The notes below the pieces were generated by a model. That model was not told where the DNA came from. It made no database searches and worked only from the letters and a program-made list of their open reading frames with translations. The position numbers and the translations under genes were made by a program. Shown piece by piece: positions 18,725 to 27,690 of a stretch of 64,000 bases of DNA; positions within the stretch are counted from its first letter, which is position 1; every line of letters starts with the position of its first letter. The stretch spans positions 2,480,001 through 2,544,000 of the forward strand of contig NZ_CP126158.1 of NCBI RefSeq assembly GCF_030127145.1, given 5' to 3'. The DNA is from Halobaculum halobium (lineage in GTDB: Archaea > Halobacteriota > Halobacteria > Halobacteriales > Haloferacaceae).

Positions 18725-19873
18725 ATGTCGTTCCAGCTTTCGAGCGAGCAGGAGGCGATCCGCGACGTTGTCCGGGAGTTCGGCGAAAACGAGATCCGGC
18801 CCGTCGCCCGCGAGCACGACGAGCAGCGCGAGTACCCGCACGACCTCGTCGATCAGGCGGCCCGATACGATCTGGTAGCGCCGACGATCTCCGAGGAGTA
18901 CGGCGGTGCCGGGATGGACCTGTTGACCTCGGCGGTCGTGACGGAGGAGCTGTGGCGCGCGGACCCCGGCATCGGGAGCGCGATCGGCTCCCGGGGCTTC
19001 GGCACGACGATGATCCAGGAGTTCGGCGACGAGTGGATGAAAGACGAGTGGCTCCCGCAGGTCGCCGCCGGCGACGCGGCCACCTGCTCGTGCATCTCCG
19101 AGCCGGCCCACGGTTCCGACGTGGCCGGGATCGAGACCCGCGCGGAGTTGGACGAGGACGCCGGCGAGTGGGTGCTCAACGGCGACAAGATGTGGATCAC
19201 CAACGGCACCATCGCCGACGTGGCGGTCGTGATGGCGAAGACCTCCCCCGAGGAGCGTCACCGCGGAATCACCGCGTTCCTCGTCGAGGCCGACCGCGAC
19301 GGCTTCGAGCCGACGAAGATCGACAACAAGCTCGGGATACGCGCGTCCGACCTGGCGGAGATACGCCTAAACGACGTGCGCGTCCCCGAGGACCACGTGA
19401 TCGGCGCGGTCGATCAGGGCTTCTACCAGCTGATGGCCTTCTTCGCCGGCGGGCGCACCTCCGTCGCCGCCCAGGCGGTCGGCGCCGCCCAGGGCGCGCT
19501 CGACGCCGCGGTCGAGTACGCGGGCGAACGCGAGCAGGGCGGACAGGAGATCAAAGAGTACCAGGCGATCTCGCACAAGGTGGCGGAGATGGCGACCGAC
19601 GTGGAGGCGGCTCGCTCGCTCGTCTACCGCGCCGCGTCCGTCGTCGACGCGGACGGCAACGACCAGCTGGCGGCGAAGTTCGCGTCGATGGCGAAGCTGT
19701 TCGCCTCCGAGCGCGCCGTCGACGTCGCCGACGAGGGGATTCAGGTCCACGGCGGCGCCGGCTTCGTCACCGACCACCCCGCCGAGCGCTTCTACCGCGA
19801 CGCCCGGATCACGAAGATCTACGAGGGGACCTCCGAGATCCAGAAGAACATCATCTCCGACCAGATATTCTGA
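18725..19873 (+). CDS. Acyl-CoA dehydrogenase (classical type)
   Basis: A 382-residue acyl-CoA dehydrogenase. SCISEPAHGSD, the K-M-W-I-T-N-G FAD segment and the C-terminal Y366-E367-GTSEIQ motif, with Glu367 in the usual catalytic-base context, are all present. It oxidises acyl-CoA to 2-enoyl-CoA and passes electrons to ETF. It differs from the ACAD at 16440 by having the full canonical C terminus, so the two are likely to have different substrates. A TATA-like ctatttag lies ~25-32 bp before the ATG. No ETF or enoyl-CoA hydratase gene is in the window. Confidence 0.93.
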   Translation: MSFQLSSEQEAIRDVVREFGENEIRPVAREHDEQREYPHDLVDQAARYDLVAPTISEEYGGAGMDLLTSAVVTEELWRADPGIGSAIGSRGFGTTMIQEFGDEWMKDEWLPQVAAGDAATCSCISEPAHGSDVAGIETRAELDEDAGEWVLNGDKMWITNGTIADVAVVMAKTSPEERHRGITAFLVEADRDGFEPTKIDNKLGIRASDLAEIRLNDVRVPEDHVIGAVDQGFYQLMAFFAGGRTSVAAQAVGAAQGALDAAVEYAGEREQGGQEIKEYQAISHKVAEMATDVEAARSLVYRAASVVDADGNDQLAAKFASMAKLFASERAVDVADEGIQVHGGAGFVTDHPAERFYRDARITKIYEGTSEIQKNIISDQIF

Positions 19874-19979
19874 CCGGCGGAGCGACCCGCTCGACTACGC
19901 TCCGGCTCTCGACAGCCATCCACCCGACTGGCTGCCGGCGATCCGGGGCGGTTTTGCACTCGACCCCGCCATCCAGACT

Positions 19980-20588
19980 ATGACCGACCACACCGACGAC
20001 GATCCCGCGGGCACCGACCGCGCAGCCGACGGCGACGACATCGCCACGAGTGGTGCCGACGACGACATCGCCGCGACCGGCGACGACCCGCCCGACTGGA
20101 CGTTCAGCGAGCGTGACCTCGTCATCCTGGAGGAGCTCGCTGCGGATCCCGGCATATCCTCGCGGGAGTTAGCAGGCGTGTTGGAGGCAGAGTACGACGT
20201 CGACGTCTCTCACGTCACCGTGAGCGAGAGCATCCGCAAGATGCGCGCGGCCGGGGTCTTCCGCGAGGCGATCGTCCCGAACGAGGCGTACTACACGTTC
20301 GCGCTGTTCGAGTTTAAGTTCGACCCGTCACACTTCGCCGAGGAGTGGCGCGACGCGATGGCGTCGATCCGCGACGACCCGCACACGCTGTTGTACTTCC
20401 TCTCGGACGGCGAGTACCAGTGGAAGTCGGTGATGATGTTCCCGACCGCCGAGGCGCAGTCGCGGTGGATCCACGAGTTCTACAAGGAACACGGGGCGGT
20501 CGTCTCGAACCTCCGAAACCACGTCGTTCACAACGTCCTCAAGTTCCGCACTGACCCCGAGATCTTCCGTGGGTTGCACGAGGGGTGA
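19980..20588 (+). CDS. Winged-helix transcriptional regulator (Lrp/AsnC-like architecture)
   Basis: 202 residues. An acidic disordered N terminus (~40 residues) precedes a winged helix-turn-helix (residues ~43-95, SERDLVILEELAADPGISSRELAGVL...VTVSESIRKMRAAGVF). The C-terminal domain (YTFALFEFKFDPSHFAEEW...YQWKSVMMFPT) looks like an alpha/beta ligand-binding fold similar to RAM domains of Lrp-family regulators. Its position between acyl-CoA dehydrogenase and SDR genes suggests it controls this catabolic cluster, perhaps sensing an acyl-CoA. The target sites are not evident by eye. Confident as a regulator; its effector is unknown. Confidence 0.82.
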   Translation: MTDHTDDDPAGTDRAADGDDIATSGADDDIAATGDDPPDWTFSERDLVILEELAADPGISSRELAGVLEAEYDVDVSHVTVSESIRKMRAAGVFREAIVPNEAYYTFALFEFKFDPSHFAEEWRDAMASIRDDPHTLLYFLSDGEYQWKSVMMFPTAEAQSRWIHEFYKEHGAVVSNLRNHVVHNVLKFRTDPEIFRGLHEG

Positions 20589-20772
20589 CGACTGGCAGCA
20601 GTAGCCTCGGCAAACTGACTTTACACCGGTAAGTGAACTGCCCGGAGCGCCCCCGGGATTGATGTGACGACGCCGCCCACCATCGACCGATGACACGACA
20701 CGCGGACCTGCGCGCGGACGCTCGGGCGCCGACCGTCACTGCGACCGCCTCGGCACACCGGGGGTGGGCGGC

Positions 20773-21609
20773 GTGAGCGACGCCGCGCATCGGCTCGCCG
20801 ACCGCTTCTCGCTCGCCGGCGACGTGGCGGTGATCACCGGCGCCTCCAGCGGTATCGGCCGCGCCATCGCCGAGGCGTTCGCGGCCGACGGCGCCGACGT
20901 GGTGATCTGCTCGCGCGAGCAAGAGAACGTCGACCCAGTCGCGGAAGCGATCAACGAAGCGGCCGAATCGGCCGACGGCGACGTGACCGACGCTGACGGC
21001 GACGCCGGCCACGGTCGTTGTCTCGCCGTCGAGTGCGACGTAACCGACCGCGACGCCGTCGACGCGCTCGTGGAGGCGACCGTCGAAGAGTTCGGCGGGA
21101 TCGACGTGCTCGTCAACAACGCGGGCGCGTCGTTCATGGCGCCGTTCGAGGACATCTCCGAGAACGGCTGGGAGACGATCGTCGACATCAACCTCCACGG
21201 CACGTTCCACTGCACGCAGGCCGCGGGCGACCACCTCGCCGACGGCGGCGGCGCGGTCGTCAACCTGGCGAGCGTGGCGGGCCAGAACGCCGCTCAGTAC
21301 ATGAGCCACTACGGCGCCGCGAAGGCGGGCGTGATCAACCTCACTGAGACGCTCGCGCTCGAGTGGGCGACGCGCGGCGTTCGGGTCAACTGCGTCGCCC
21401 CCGGGTTCGTGGCGACGCCGGGCGTCGAGCAACAGATGGGCGTCTCCGCGGAGGAGATCGACCGCGACGACGTCGACCGGCGGATCGGCACGAGCGAGGA
21501 GATCGCCGATCTCGCGCGCTTCCTCGCCAGCGACGCGGCGAGCTACCTGACCGGCGAGACGGTCGCCGCGCAGGGCGTTCCTCAGGGCGAGGAACTACCG
21601 CAGGGATAG
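20773..21609 (+). CDS. SDR-family oxidoreductase
   Basis: About 278 residues. The Rossmann motif T22-GASSGIG29, NNAGASF, catalytic Ser region NLASVAGQ and active-site SHYGAAK identify a classical short-chain dehydrogenase/reductase. GTG 20773 (MSDAAHRLAD) is preferred over GTG 20764. Residues ~60-85 form an Asp/Glu-rich insertion in the loop after strand 3 (SADGDVTDADGDAGHG), unusual for the family but common in haloarchaeal proteins. Its neighbours suggest a 3-hydroxyacyl-CoA or ketoacyl substrate. The enzyme class is certain; the substrate is not. Confidence 0.9.
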   Translation: MSDAAHRLADRFSLAGDVAVITGASSGIGRAIAEAFAADGADVVICSREQENVDPVAEAINEAAESADGDVTDADGDAGHGRCLAVECDVTDRDAVDALVEATVEEFGGIDVLVNNAGASFMAPFEDISENGWETIVDINLHGTFHCTQAAGDHLADGGGAVVNLASVAGQNAAQYMSHYGAAKAGVINLTETLALEWATRGVRVNCVAPGFVATPGVEQQMGVSAEEIDRDDVDRRIGTSEEIADLARFLASDAASYLTGETVAAQGVPQGEELPQG

Positions 21610-21714
21610 CGCCACCACAGCGACAGCGCTACCACGGGCAGGGACACGACTGCGAGAACGATCGACTCTACGCGGCGAGGCGGTGACGTCCGGGCTGTCG
21701 AGTCAGGTAGCGCC

Positions 21715-21819
21715 TCACAACGCGATGCTGGCAAGTCCCAGCGCGACGACGGCGGTGACCGCGATCACGGCCGCGGTCGCCAGGCCGAGTCGGACGCGAA
21801 CGGCAGTCTCGGTGCGCAT
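21715..21819 (-). CDS. Possible 34-residue single-helix membrane peptide
   Basis: A short frame from ATG 21819 to TGA at 21715-21717 encodes MRTETAVRVR followed by ~24 residues of unbroken Leu/Ala/Val/Ile/Gly, i.e. one transmembrane helix with a positive N terminus. It fills an otherwise empty 270-bp gap between the SDR and a regulator gene. Small single-helix proteins are common in haloarchaea but often unannotated. The hydrophobic run is longer than expected from random G+C-rich sequence, but there is no family match, so the call is tentative. Confidence 0.42.
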   Translation of the reverse strand: MRTETAVRVRLGLATAAVIAVTAVVALGLASIAL

Positions 21820-21882
21820 ACCACGAACTGCCGGACACGCTACTTCAACGTACGCCCGCGAGAATCAACGGTGAAAACCGCG

Positions 21883-22734
21883 TCACTCCCCCAGCGACGC
21901 GTCGACGACCTCGTAGGAGACGGCGGTCTCGCGGAGTCCCTCCACGTGCGCGGTGAGGTCGCCGGCGACGACGACTAACAGCACGTCGAGGCCGCGCATC
22001 GACGCCTCGCGGACGGCGTCGACGGTGCCGAAGCGAACGTCCGGGTCGCGGTCGAGTCGCCTGACGCCGGCCACCGCCTCCGTCCCGGCGGCGACGACGA
22101 GGTCCGCGTCGGCGGCGAGCTCACGCAGGCGACCGGGGTCGACCGCGCTGCTTCCGCCGTCGCGGACCCCGGGGACGACCACGGCCGTGACCGCACCCAG
22201 TTCGTAGTCGACCACACCGTCGAACTCCGTGACGCCGACGTCGTCGCCGGAGTCGCCGGAGGTGACGGCTATCGCCGTGGCGCCTGGCGGGTTCGACCCG
22301 CCGGACTCGGCGTCGCTGTCGGCGACCCGGTGGGCGTGGAGGATGCCCTCGCGCATCGAGAGCGTCACGCGGTCGCCCTCGTCGACGGCGCCGTCCGCGA
22401 GGGCGACCTCCACCTCGACGTCGCCGAGCACGTCGCTGGTGACGTGGTCGAGATACTCGCTGAGCTCGTCGGTGCGGGAGATGAGCCAGTCGACCCCCTC
22501 CTTCGTGACGCGGTAGCGCCCGCGCCCTTCGCGGTCGACGAAGCCGCCGTCCGCGAGCTCCCCGAGGTGCTCGGAGACCGCCTGCGCGGTGATGCCGATG
22601 GCGTCGGCGATCTCGCGCTGGCTCACCGCCGGCTGGCGTTCGGCGATCTCGACGAGGATGCGGTACCGCGTCGCGTCGCGTTTGTGTCGGAGGACGCCGA
22701 GGCCGCCGTCGTCGTCCGTACCGTCGTCGCTCAC
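21883..22734 (-). CDS. Winged-helix regulator with sensor domain
   Basis: 283 residues starting at GTG 22734 (MSDDGTDDDG). An N-terminal winged helix (residues ~15-80: RYRILVEIAERQPAVSQREI, ITAQAVSEHLGELADGGFV) is followed by a ~190-residue domain with repeated beta/alpha units (TAVVVPGVRDGG, DLVVAAGTEAVAGVRRL, LDVLLVVVAGDL). The latter may bind a nucleotide-like or small ligand. The HTH resembles MarR/IclR-like repressors. Upstream in the same direction lies the FrnE-like oxidoreductase, 98 bp away. No operator could be assigned. Function beyond transcription control is unknown. Confidence 0.8.
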   Translation of the reverse strand: MSDDGTDDDGGLGVLRHKRDATRYRILVEIAERQPAVSQREIADAIGITAQAVSEHLGELADGGFVDREGRGRYRVTKEGVDWLISRTDELSEYLDHVTSDVLGDVEVEVALADGAVDEGDRVTLSMREGILHAHRVADSDAESGGSNPPGATAIAVTSGDSGDDVGVTEFDGVVDYELGAVTAVVVPGVRDGGSSAVDPGRLRELAADADLVVAAGTEAVAGVRRLDRDPDVRFGTVDAVREASMRGLDVLLVVVAGDLTAHVEGLRETAVSYEVVDASLGE

Positions 22735-22832
22735 GGTCGATGCTGGGACCACGAACACAAATATGGTTGTGGTCCGCCGCCGGATATCGCGGTCGAGAGC
22801 CGATCGGCCGCAATCCAAGTTGTGTTCGCGTC

Positions 22833-23510
22833 TCAGTCGTCTTCCAACAATCGCCGAAGGTGTGCCGGCGGCACCGCCCCGCGGGCGGCGTGCCCGTCGG
22901 CGACGAACGTCGGCACGCCCGTGACGCCGCGCTCGCGCGCCGTCTCGAACTGCGCCTCGAGCTCGTCGGCGAGCGCGTCGTCGTCGACGGCGGCGCGGAC
23001 CTCGTCCCCGTCGACGCCGACGGCTTCGGCCAGGTCGGCGAGCGTGTCGACATCGTCGATCTCGCGGCCCTCCTCCCAGTGCGCTTCCAGAACGGCGTCG
23101 TAGAAGTCGCGGAACGTCTCGGAGCCGTACGCCTGCTTCACGTACAGCGCGGCCTGCTGGGCGTCCCACGAGTCGGCGTCGTGGACCTCGTCGAAGTCGA
23201 GCATCTCGTCGGCGTCGTACTCATCGCGCAGGCGCACGACGTTCTCCCGGACCTGGTCGTAGTAGTCCTCGTCTTTGCCGTCGTCGACGTCGTCGCGGAT
23301 CTCGCCGTCTGGAGCGCGCTTGTGTCCGCGCAGATCGAAGAACTGCCACTCCACGTCCACCGCCGGGAGATCGCGCTCTGTGCGATCGTCGCGGTACTGC
23401 CGCAGCGACGCCCGTCCGAGGTAGCAGAACGGACAGACGAAATCCGAGTAGACCGTTACCGGTCGTCGATCGCTCGCGTCGTCGACCGGGGCCGCGTCGT
23501 CAGTGCTCAT
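22833..23510 (-). CDS. DsbA/FrnE-like thioredoxin-fold oxidoreductase
   Basis: 225 residues. A thioredoxin strand VTVYSDFVCPFCY carries the redox motif C26-P-F-C29, followed by a long helical insertion (residues ~60-160), and a cis-Pro region TGVPTFVAD near the C terminus. This is the FrnE/2-hydroxychromene-2-carboxylate isomerase-like DsbA subfamily. There is no signal peptide, so it works in the cytoplasm, unlike the lipoprotein DsbA at 31238. Likely roles are disulfide exchange or polyketide-type isomerisation; the CxxC favours redox chemistry. The start is ATG 23510; a Met seven codons upstream is less likely. Confidence 0.88.
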   Translation of the reverse strand: MSTDDAAPVDDASDRRPVTVYSDFVCPFCYLGRASLRQYRDDRTERDLPAVDVEWQFFDLRGHKRAPDGEIRDDVDDGKDEDYYDQVRENVVRLRDEYDADEMLDFDEVHDADSWDAQQAALYVKQAYGSETFRDFYDAVLEAHWEEGREIDDVDTLADLAEAVGVDGDEVRAAVDDDALADELEAQFETARERGVTGVPTFVADGHAARGAVPPAHLRRLLEDD

Positions 23511-23637
23511 GGCGTCGCCGAGGTCGGCCACGCGTTAGTGTTCGTCGCTCCCGGCGGTCCTCGGTGGAGGTCGCGATCACCGGCGAGTCGCACGGCCACC
23601 GGCGGGTTTTTCACGGGTGGGTCCCCCGTTTGGTGGT

Positions 23638-24234
23638 ATGAATCTCCCCCGTTTCGGCGGGCCGACGGGTCGCAAGCGGCCGTGGCTCGCGGTCCTTCTC
23701 GCGCTCGCCGTCACCGGATTGGGTCACGCGTATCTCCGGCGATGGCTCCGCGGGTTCGGCTGGTTCGCGGCGACGTTCGCGGCGGTCCTGCTGCTCGTCC
23801 CGCCGGAGGTCATCGAGGCGCTCAACGCGGGCGCGACGGTGTCGAACCCGGTCGAGGCGCTACCGCCGGTGATCGTCGTCCTCGCCAGCGCGGTCGACGC
23901 GTACCTGTTGGCGCGCGCGACGCACGACGAATCGGGAGCAGCCGTGCGTCCAGCGGCGGCCGGTGCCGGCGCCCGCGCGGACGGCGCGGACGGTGGGAAC
24001 GACGCGGACGGCGCGAACGGCGCGTCACAGCTCGGCGCTCCGGGGCGCGGTGCCGGGGCCGCGGCCGGCGGGGCGTCGACGGATGACGAGGCGCCCGCGT
24101 GCCCGAACTGCGGGAAGGAACTTGACGCCGATCTCGACTTCTGTCCCTGGTGTACGACGCGGCTCGACTGGGCCGACGCAGGGTCGCCGGAAGCGACCGA
24201 CGGCGACGACGGCGACGGGGACTCCCGGTCGTAG
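23638..24234 (+). CDS. Membrane protein with C-terminal zinc ribbon
   Basis: 198 residues. The N-terminal third has about three hydrophobic segments (WLAVLLALAVTGLGHAYL; WFAATFAAVLLLVP; VIVVLASAVDAYLL), followed by a Gly/Ala/Asp-rich linker (~100-155) and a zinc-ribbon CPNC...CPWC. Such haloarchaeal proteins are common and uncharacterised; the membrane part resembles TM2-type domains. The start is ATG 23638; a TATA-like gggtttttc lies near 23605. The linker contains near-repeats of DGADGGNDADGANG. Confidence 0.72.
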   Translation: MNLPRFGGPTGRKRPWLAVLLALAVTGLGHAYLRRWLRGFGWFAATFAAVLLLVPPEVIEALNAGATVSNPVEALPPVIVVLASAVDAYLLARATHDESGAAVRPAAAGAGARADGADGGNDADGANGASQLGAPGRGAGAAAGGASTDDEAPACPNCGKELDADLDFCPWCTTRLDWADAGSPEATDGDDGDGDSRS

Positions 24235-24309
24235 CGTCCGCGCCGCTCGTGAGGCTCGGCCGACTTGGGTCGCCACCACGCTTTCCACGGTGGGCGCCGC
24301 ACTCGCTGT

Positions 24310-24672
24310 ATGGTCGCCCTGCTGGATTCGGTCATCGTGTTCGTCGTGAGCGCCCTGGTCGGCGGCATCGGCATCCACGTCGGGGCGCTGGTGCTGTCTG
24401 ACGCCCGGAGCTACGAGCACGCCGTCTGGACCGCGCTCATCGGCGCGCTGGCGTGGCTTATTGCGAGCGCGCTGTTCGGCTGGCTGCCGCTGTTGGGAAC
24501 CGTGCTCACGTATCTCGCGTATCTCGGCGTGATCAAGTGGCGCTACAAGGGCGGGTGGATCACCGCGGCCGGGATCGCGCTGGTCGGGTGGCTCGCCGCC
24601 TCGCTCGTGTTGTCGCTGCTCGCGGGGGTCGGCCTCGGCGGGTTCTCCGCGCTCGGCATCCCGGGGACGTAG
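24310..24672 (+). CDS. Small four-helix membrane protein, unknown function
   Basis: 120 residues made almost entirely of four hydrophobic helices (residues ~3-28, ~38-58, ~60-75, ~85-110), with the cytoplasmic loop KWRYKGGW between the last two. The family is not recognised by motif. It follows the zinc-ribbon membrane protein by 75 bp in the same orientation, and could be cotranscribed. The ATG at 24310 (MVALLDSVIV) begins directly at the first helix, and the upstream in-frame codons are Arg/His-rich, which supports the chosen start. Confidence 0.68.
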   Translation: MVALLDSVIVFVVSALVGGIGIHVGALVLSDARSYEHAVWTALIGALAWLIASALFGWLPLLGTVLTYLAYLGVIKWRYKGGWITAAGIALVGWLAASLVLSLLAGVGLGGFSALGIPGT

Positions 24673-24855
24673 GCGCCCTCGCCCACGCGCAGGCCCAATC
24701 CGGTCCGCCCCCGGAGGCGAAACGGTGAAGCGCCCGCCGGAACGCAGTAGTGACTGTCGCCGCTTCTCCGCGGGCGTCGGGTAGGGGCGTCGCCCCGGGG
24801 CGCGGCGGCTCCGTGCCGTTCGTGGATCCGCACAGCCGTCGGGCCGGACCCGTAG

Positions 24856-24864
24856 CGTTTTACC
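24856..24864 (+). promoter_or_regulatory. TATA element of mutS
   Basis: cgttttacc is 29-37 bp before the mutS ATG, in the only A/T-rich patch of the preceding 220-bp intergenic region. Confidence 0.45.
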
Positions 24865-24892
24865 CGAACACGGCACCACCACTTACCAGACC

Positions 24893-27649
24893 ATGACGAC
24901 CGACGCCGGCGGCATCGTGGGCGAGTTCCTCTCGCTGAAGGAGTCGACGGACGCGGACGTGCTCGCGATGCAGTGCGGCGACTTCTACGAGTTCTTCGCC
25001 GACGACGCCGAGCTCGTGGCCGACGAGTTGGACCTCAAGGTGTCCCAGAAGTCGAGCCACGGCTCCTCGTACCCGATGGCGGGCGTTCCCCTCTCGGAGC
25101 TGACGCCGTACCTCACGGCGCTGGTCGAGCGCGGCTACCGCGTCGCCGTCGCCGAGCAGTACGAGACCGACGACGGTCACGCACGCGAGATCGAGCGGGT
25201 CGTCTCGCCCGGCACCGTCGTCGACCCCGACGGCGCCGAGGCCCGCTACCTCGCCGCCGTCGAGCGCGACCCCGACGTCGACGGCGACGACGAGTGGGGC
25301 GTCGCGTTCGCGGAGGTGACGACCGGTCGGTTCCACGCCGCCGCAGTCGCGGACCTTGACGACGTGCGCGCGGAGCTCCACCGCTTCGCCCCGGTCGAAC
25401 TGCTCCCGGGCCCCGGCGTCCGCGACGACGACGACCGTCTCTCGGAGCTCCGCGAGTCGACCGACGCGCGGCTCACCCTCCACGAGTCGGAGGCGTTCGC
25501 CCCCGGGCGCGCCCGCCACCGCCTCGGCGACCACTTCGGCACGCAGGCGCTGGAGGCGGTCGGGCTGAACGCCGAATCCGCCGTCGCCGCGGCGGGCGCG
25601 GTGCTCCACTACGTCGACGAGACCGGCGCGGGCGTGCTCGCGTCGATGACCAGGCTGGGCGGCCTGGACCCGGGCGGCCGTGTCGCGCTCGACGCCACGA
25701 CCCAGCGGAACCTCGAACTCGTCGAGACCATGCAGGGGGAGTCGACGGGCACCCTGCTTTCCACGCTCGACCACACCGAGACGGCCGCCGGAACCCGCCT
25801 CCTCCGGGAGTGGCTCACCCGCCCGCAGCGCGACCGCGCGGAGTTGGAGCGCCGCGGCGCCGCCGTCGAAGCGTTCGCACGCGCCGCCCTCGCCAGGGAC
25901 CGCCTGCTCGACGCGCTCGACGGCACCGCGGACCTCGAGCGGCTCGCGGCGCGGGCGACCAGCGGCTCCGCGGGCCCCCGCGATCTCGCCGCCGTCCGCT
26001 CGGCGCTCGGTCGGCTCCCGGCGCTGGCGTCGGCCATCGACGGCACCGGACTCGCCGACTCGCCGATACCGGACGTGCTCGCGCGCCCCGACCAGGCGGC
26101 CGCCCGCGACCTCCACGACGACCTGAGTGAGGCGCTGGCCGCGGAGCCGCCGGGGAGCATCGGCGGCGACGGCGGCGTGATCGCCCGGGGCTACGACGAT
26201 GAGCTCGATGAGCTGGTGGCCGAATACGACGAGGCCGCCGAGTGGCTCGACACGCTCGCCGAGCGCGAGAAGCGCCGGCACAGCCTGAGCCACGTGTCGG
26301 TCGACCGCAACAAGACCGACGGCTACTACATTCAAGTGGGGAAGTCCGTCGCGGGGCAGGTGCCAGACCACTACCGCGAGGTCAAGACGCTGAAGAACTC
26401 CAAGCGGTTCGTCACCGAGGAACTGGAGGAGCGCGAGCGCACCGTCCTCCGCATGGAGGAGCGCCGGGAGGAGTTGGAGCGGCGAATCTTCGAGGACGTA
26501 CGCAAGCGGGTCGCCGCCGCCGCCGAACTGCTCCAGGACGTGGGGCGCGCGTTCGCCGAACTGGACGTGCTCGCGGCGCTGGGCCACCACGCCGCGACGA
26601 ACGACTGGGCGCGCCCCGAGTTCACCGGAGACGACGAACTCCGCATCGAGGCGGGCCGCCATCCGGTGGTCGAGCAGACGACCGACTTCGTCCCGAACGA
26701 CCTCCGCATGGACCACGAACGGGGCTTTCTCATCGTCACCGGCCCGAACATGAGCGGGAAGTCGACGTACATGCGCCAGTGTGCGCTGATCTCGCTGCTC
26801 GCACAGATCGGCTCGTTCGTCCCCGCCGACTCGGCGGTCCTCCCGCTGGTCGACGGCGTGTACACCCGCGTGGGCGCCCTCGACGAACTCGCCCAGGGAC
26901 GCTCCACGTTCATGGTCGAGATGCAGGAGCTGTCGAATATCCTCCACTCCGCGACGGAGGACTCGCTGGTGATCCTCGACGAGGTGGGCCGCGGTACCGC
27001 CACGTACGACGGGATCTCCATCGCGTGGGCGGCCACCGAGTACCTCCACAACGAGGTGCGCGCGAAGACGCTGTTCGCGACTCACTATCACGAGTTGACG
27101 GCGCTCGCAGAGCACCTCCCCCGGGTCGCGAACGTCCACGTCGCGGCCGAGGAACGCGACGGCGACGTGACGTTCCTTCGGCGCGTGCGCGAGGGGGCGA
27201 CGGACCGCAGCTACGGGGTCCACGTCGCGGAGCTCGCGGGCGTCCCCGACCCCGTCGTCGGCCGCGCGGACGAGGTGCTCGACCGCCTGCGCGAGGAGAA
27301 GGCGATCGAGGCCAGGGGCTCCGGCGGCGGCGAGAGAGACACGAAACAAGCCGTCTTCGACCTGTCGGCCGGCGAGTTCGCCGCAGCCGCCGGTGGCGGC
27401 GGGAGCGACGCGACGGGACCCGAACCGGGTGACGGTACCGCGAGGGGACCCACGGAAGGGACCGCGAACGCGACGAACGACACGCTCATCGAATCGGCAG
27501 CCGAGGACGGGGCCGGGACGGTGATGGACACGGAAACCGAGGCGGTGCTGGAGGCGCTACGTGGCACGGACGTGAACGAGACGCCGCCAGTCGAGTTGAT
27601 GGCGACGGTCCAAGAGTGGCAGCGACGGCTGGAGAGCGGGGACGACTAG
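24893..27649 (+). CDS. mutS: DNA mismatch repair protein MutS
   Basis: 918 residues. The mismatch-recognition motif F31-Y-E33 sits in the N-terminal domain, then connector, core and clamp regions, and the ABC-type ATPase with Walker A G617-PNMSGKST625, Walker B VILDEVGRGT and the THYHELT switch. This is a full MutS1, able to recognise mismatches; it normally works with MutL, which is not in the window. The region from ~810 to ~880 is a Gly/Asp/Thr-rich linker, and the last ~40 residues form a helical C-terminal piece. The gene is flanked by unrelated membrane-protein genes. Confidence 0.97.
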   Translation: MTTDAGGIVGEFLSLKESTDADVLAMQCGDFYEFFADDAELVADELDLKVSQKSSHGSSYPMAGVPLSELTPYLTALVERGYRVAVAEQYETDDGHAREIERVVSPGTVVDPDGAEARYLAAVERDPDVDGDDEWGVAFAEVTTGRFHAAAVADLDDVRAELHRFAPVELLPGPGVRDDDDRLSELRESTDARLTLHESEAFAPGRARHRLGDHFGTQALEAVGLNAESAVAAAGAVLHYVDETGAGVLASMTRLGGLDPGGRVALDATTQRNLELVETMQGESTGTLLSTLDHTETAAGTRLLREWLTRPQRDRAELERRGAAVEAFARAALARDRLLDALDGTADLERLAARATSGSAGPRDLAAVRSALGRLPALASAIDGTGLADSPIPDVLARPDQAAARDLHDDLSEALAAEPPGSIGGDGGVIARGYDDELDELVAEYDEAAEWLDTLAEREKRRHSLSHVSVDRNKTDGYYIQVGKSVAGQVPDHYREVKTLKNSKRFVTEELEERERTVLRMEERREELERRIFEDVRKRVAAAAELLQDVGRAFAELDVLAALGHHAATNDWARPEFTGDDELRIEAGRHPVVEQTTDFVPNDLRMDHERGFLIVTGPNMSGKSTYMRQCALISLLAQIGSFVPADSAVLPLVDGVYTRVGALDELAQGRSTFMVEMQELSNILHSATEDSLVILDEVGRGTATYDGISIAWAATEYLHNEVRAKTLFATHYHELTALAEHLPRVANVHVAAEERDGDVTFLRRVREGATDRSYGVHVAELAGVPDPVVGRADEVLDRLREEKAIEARGSGGGERDTKQAVFDLSAGEFAAAAGGGGSDATGPEPGDGTARGPTEGTANATNDTLIESAAEDGAGTVMDTETEAVLEALRGTDVNETPPVELMATVQEWQRRLESGDD

Positions 27650-27690
27650 TCCAACAGAGTGCCCCGAGAGACAGGGTGCCGCTGTGGCGG

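Noticed and set aside
24860-27349. 829-residue open frame on the minus strand opposite mutS
   Set aside because: It is the mirror of mutS in G+C-rich coding DNA; composition is Arg/Val/Gly/His-rich with no motifs, while the plus-strand MutS has all conserved residues.
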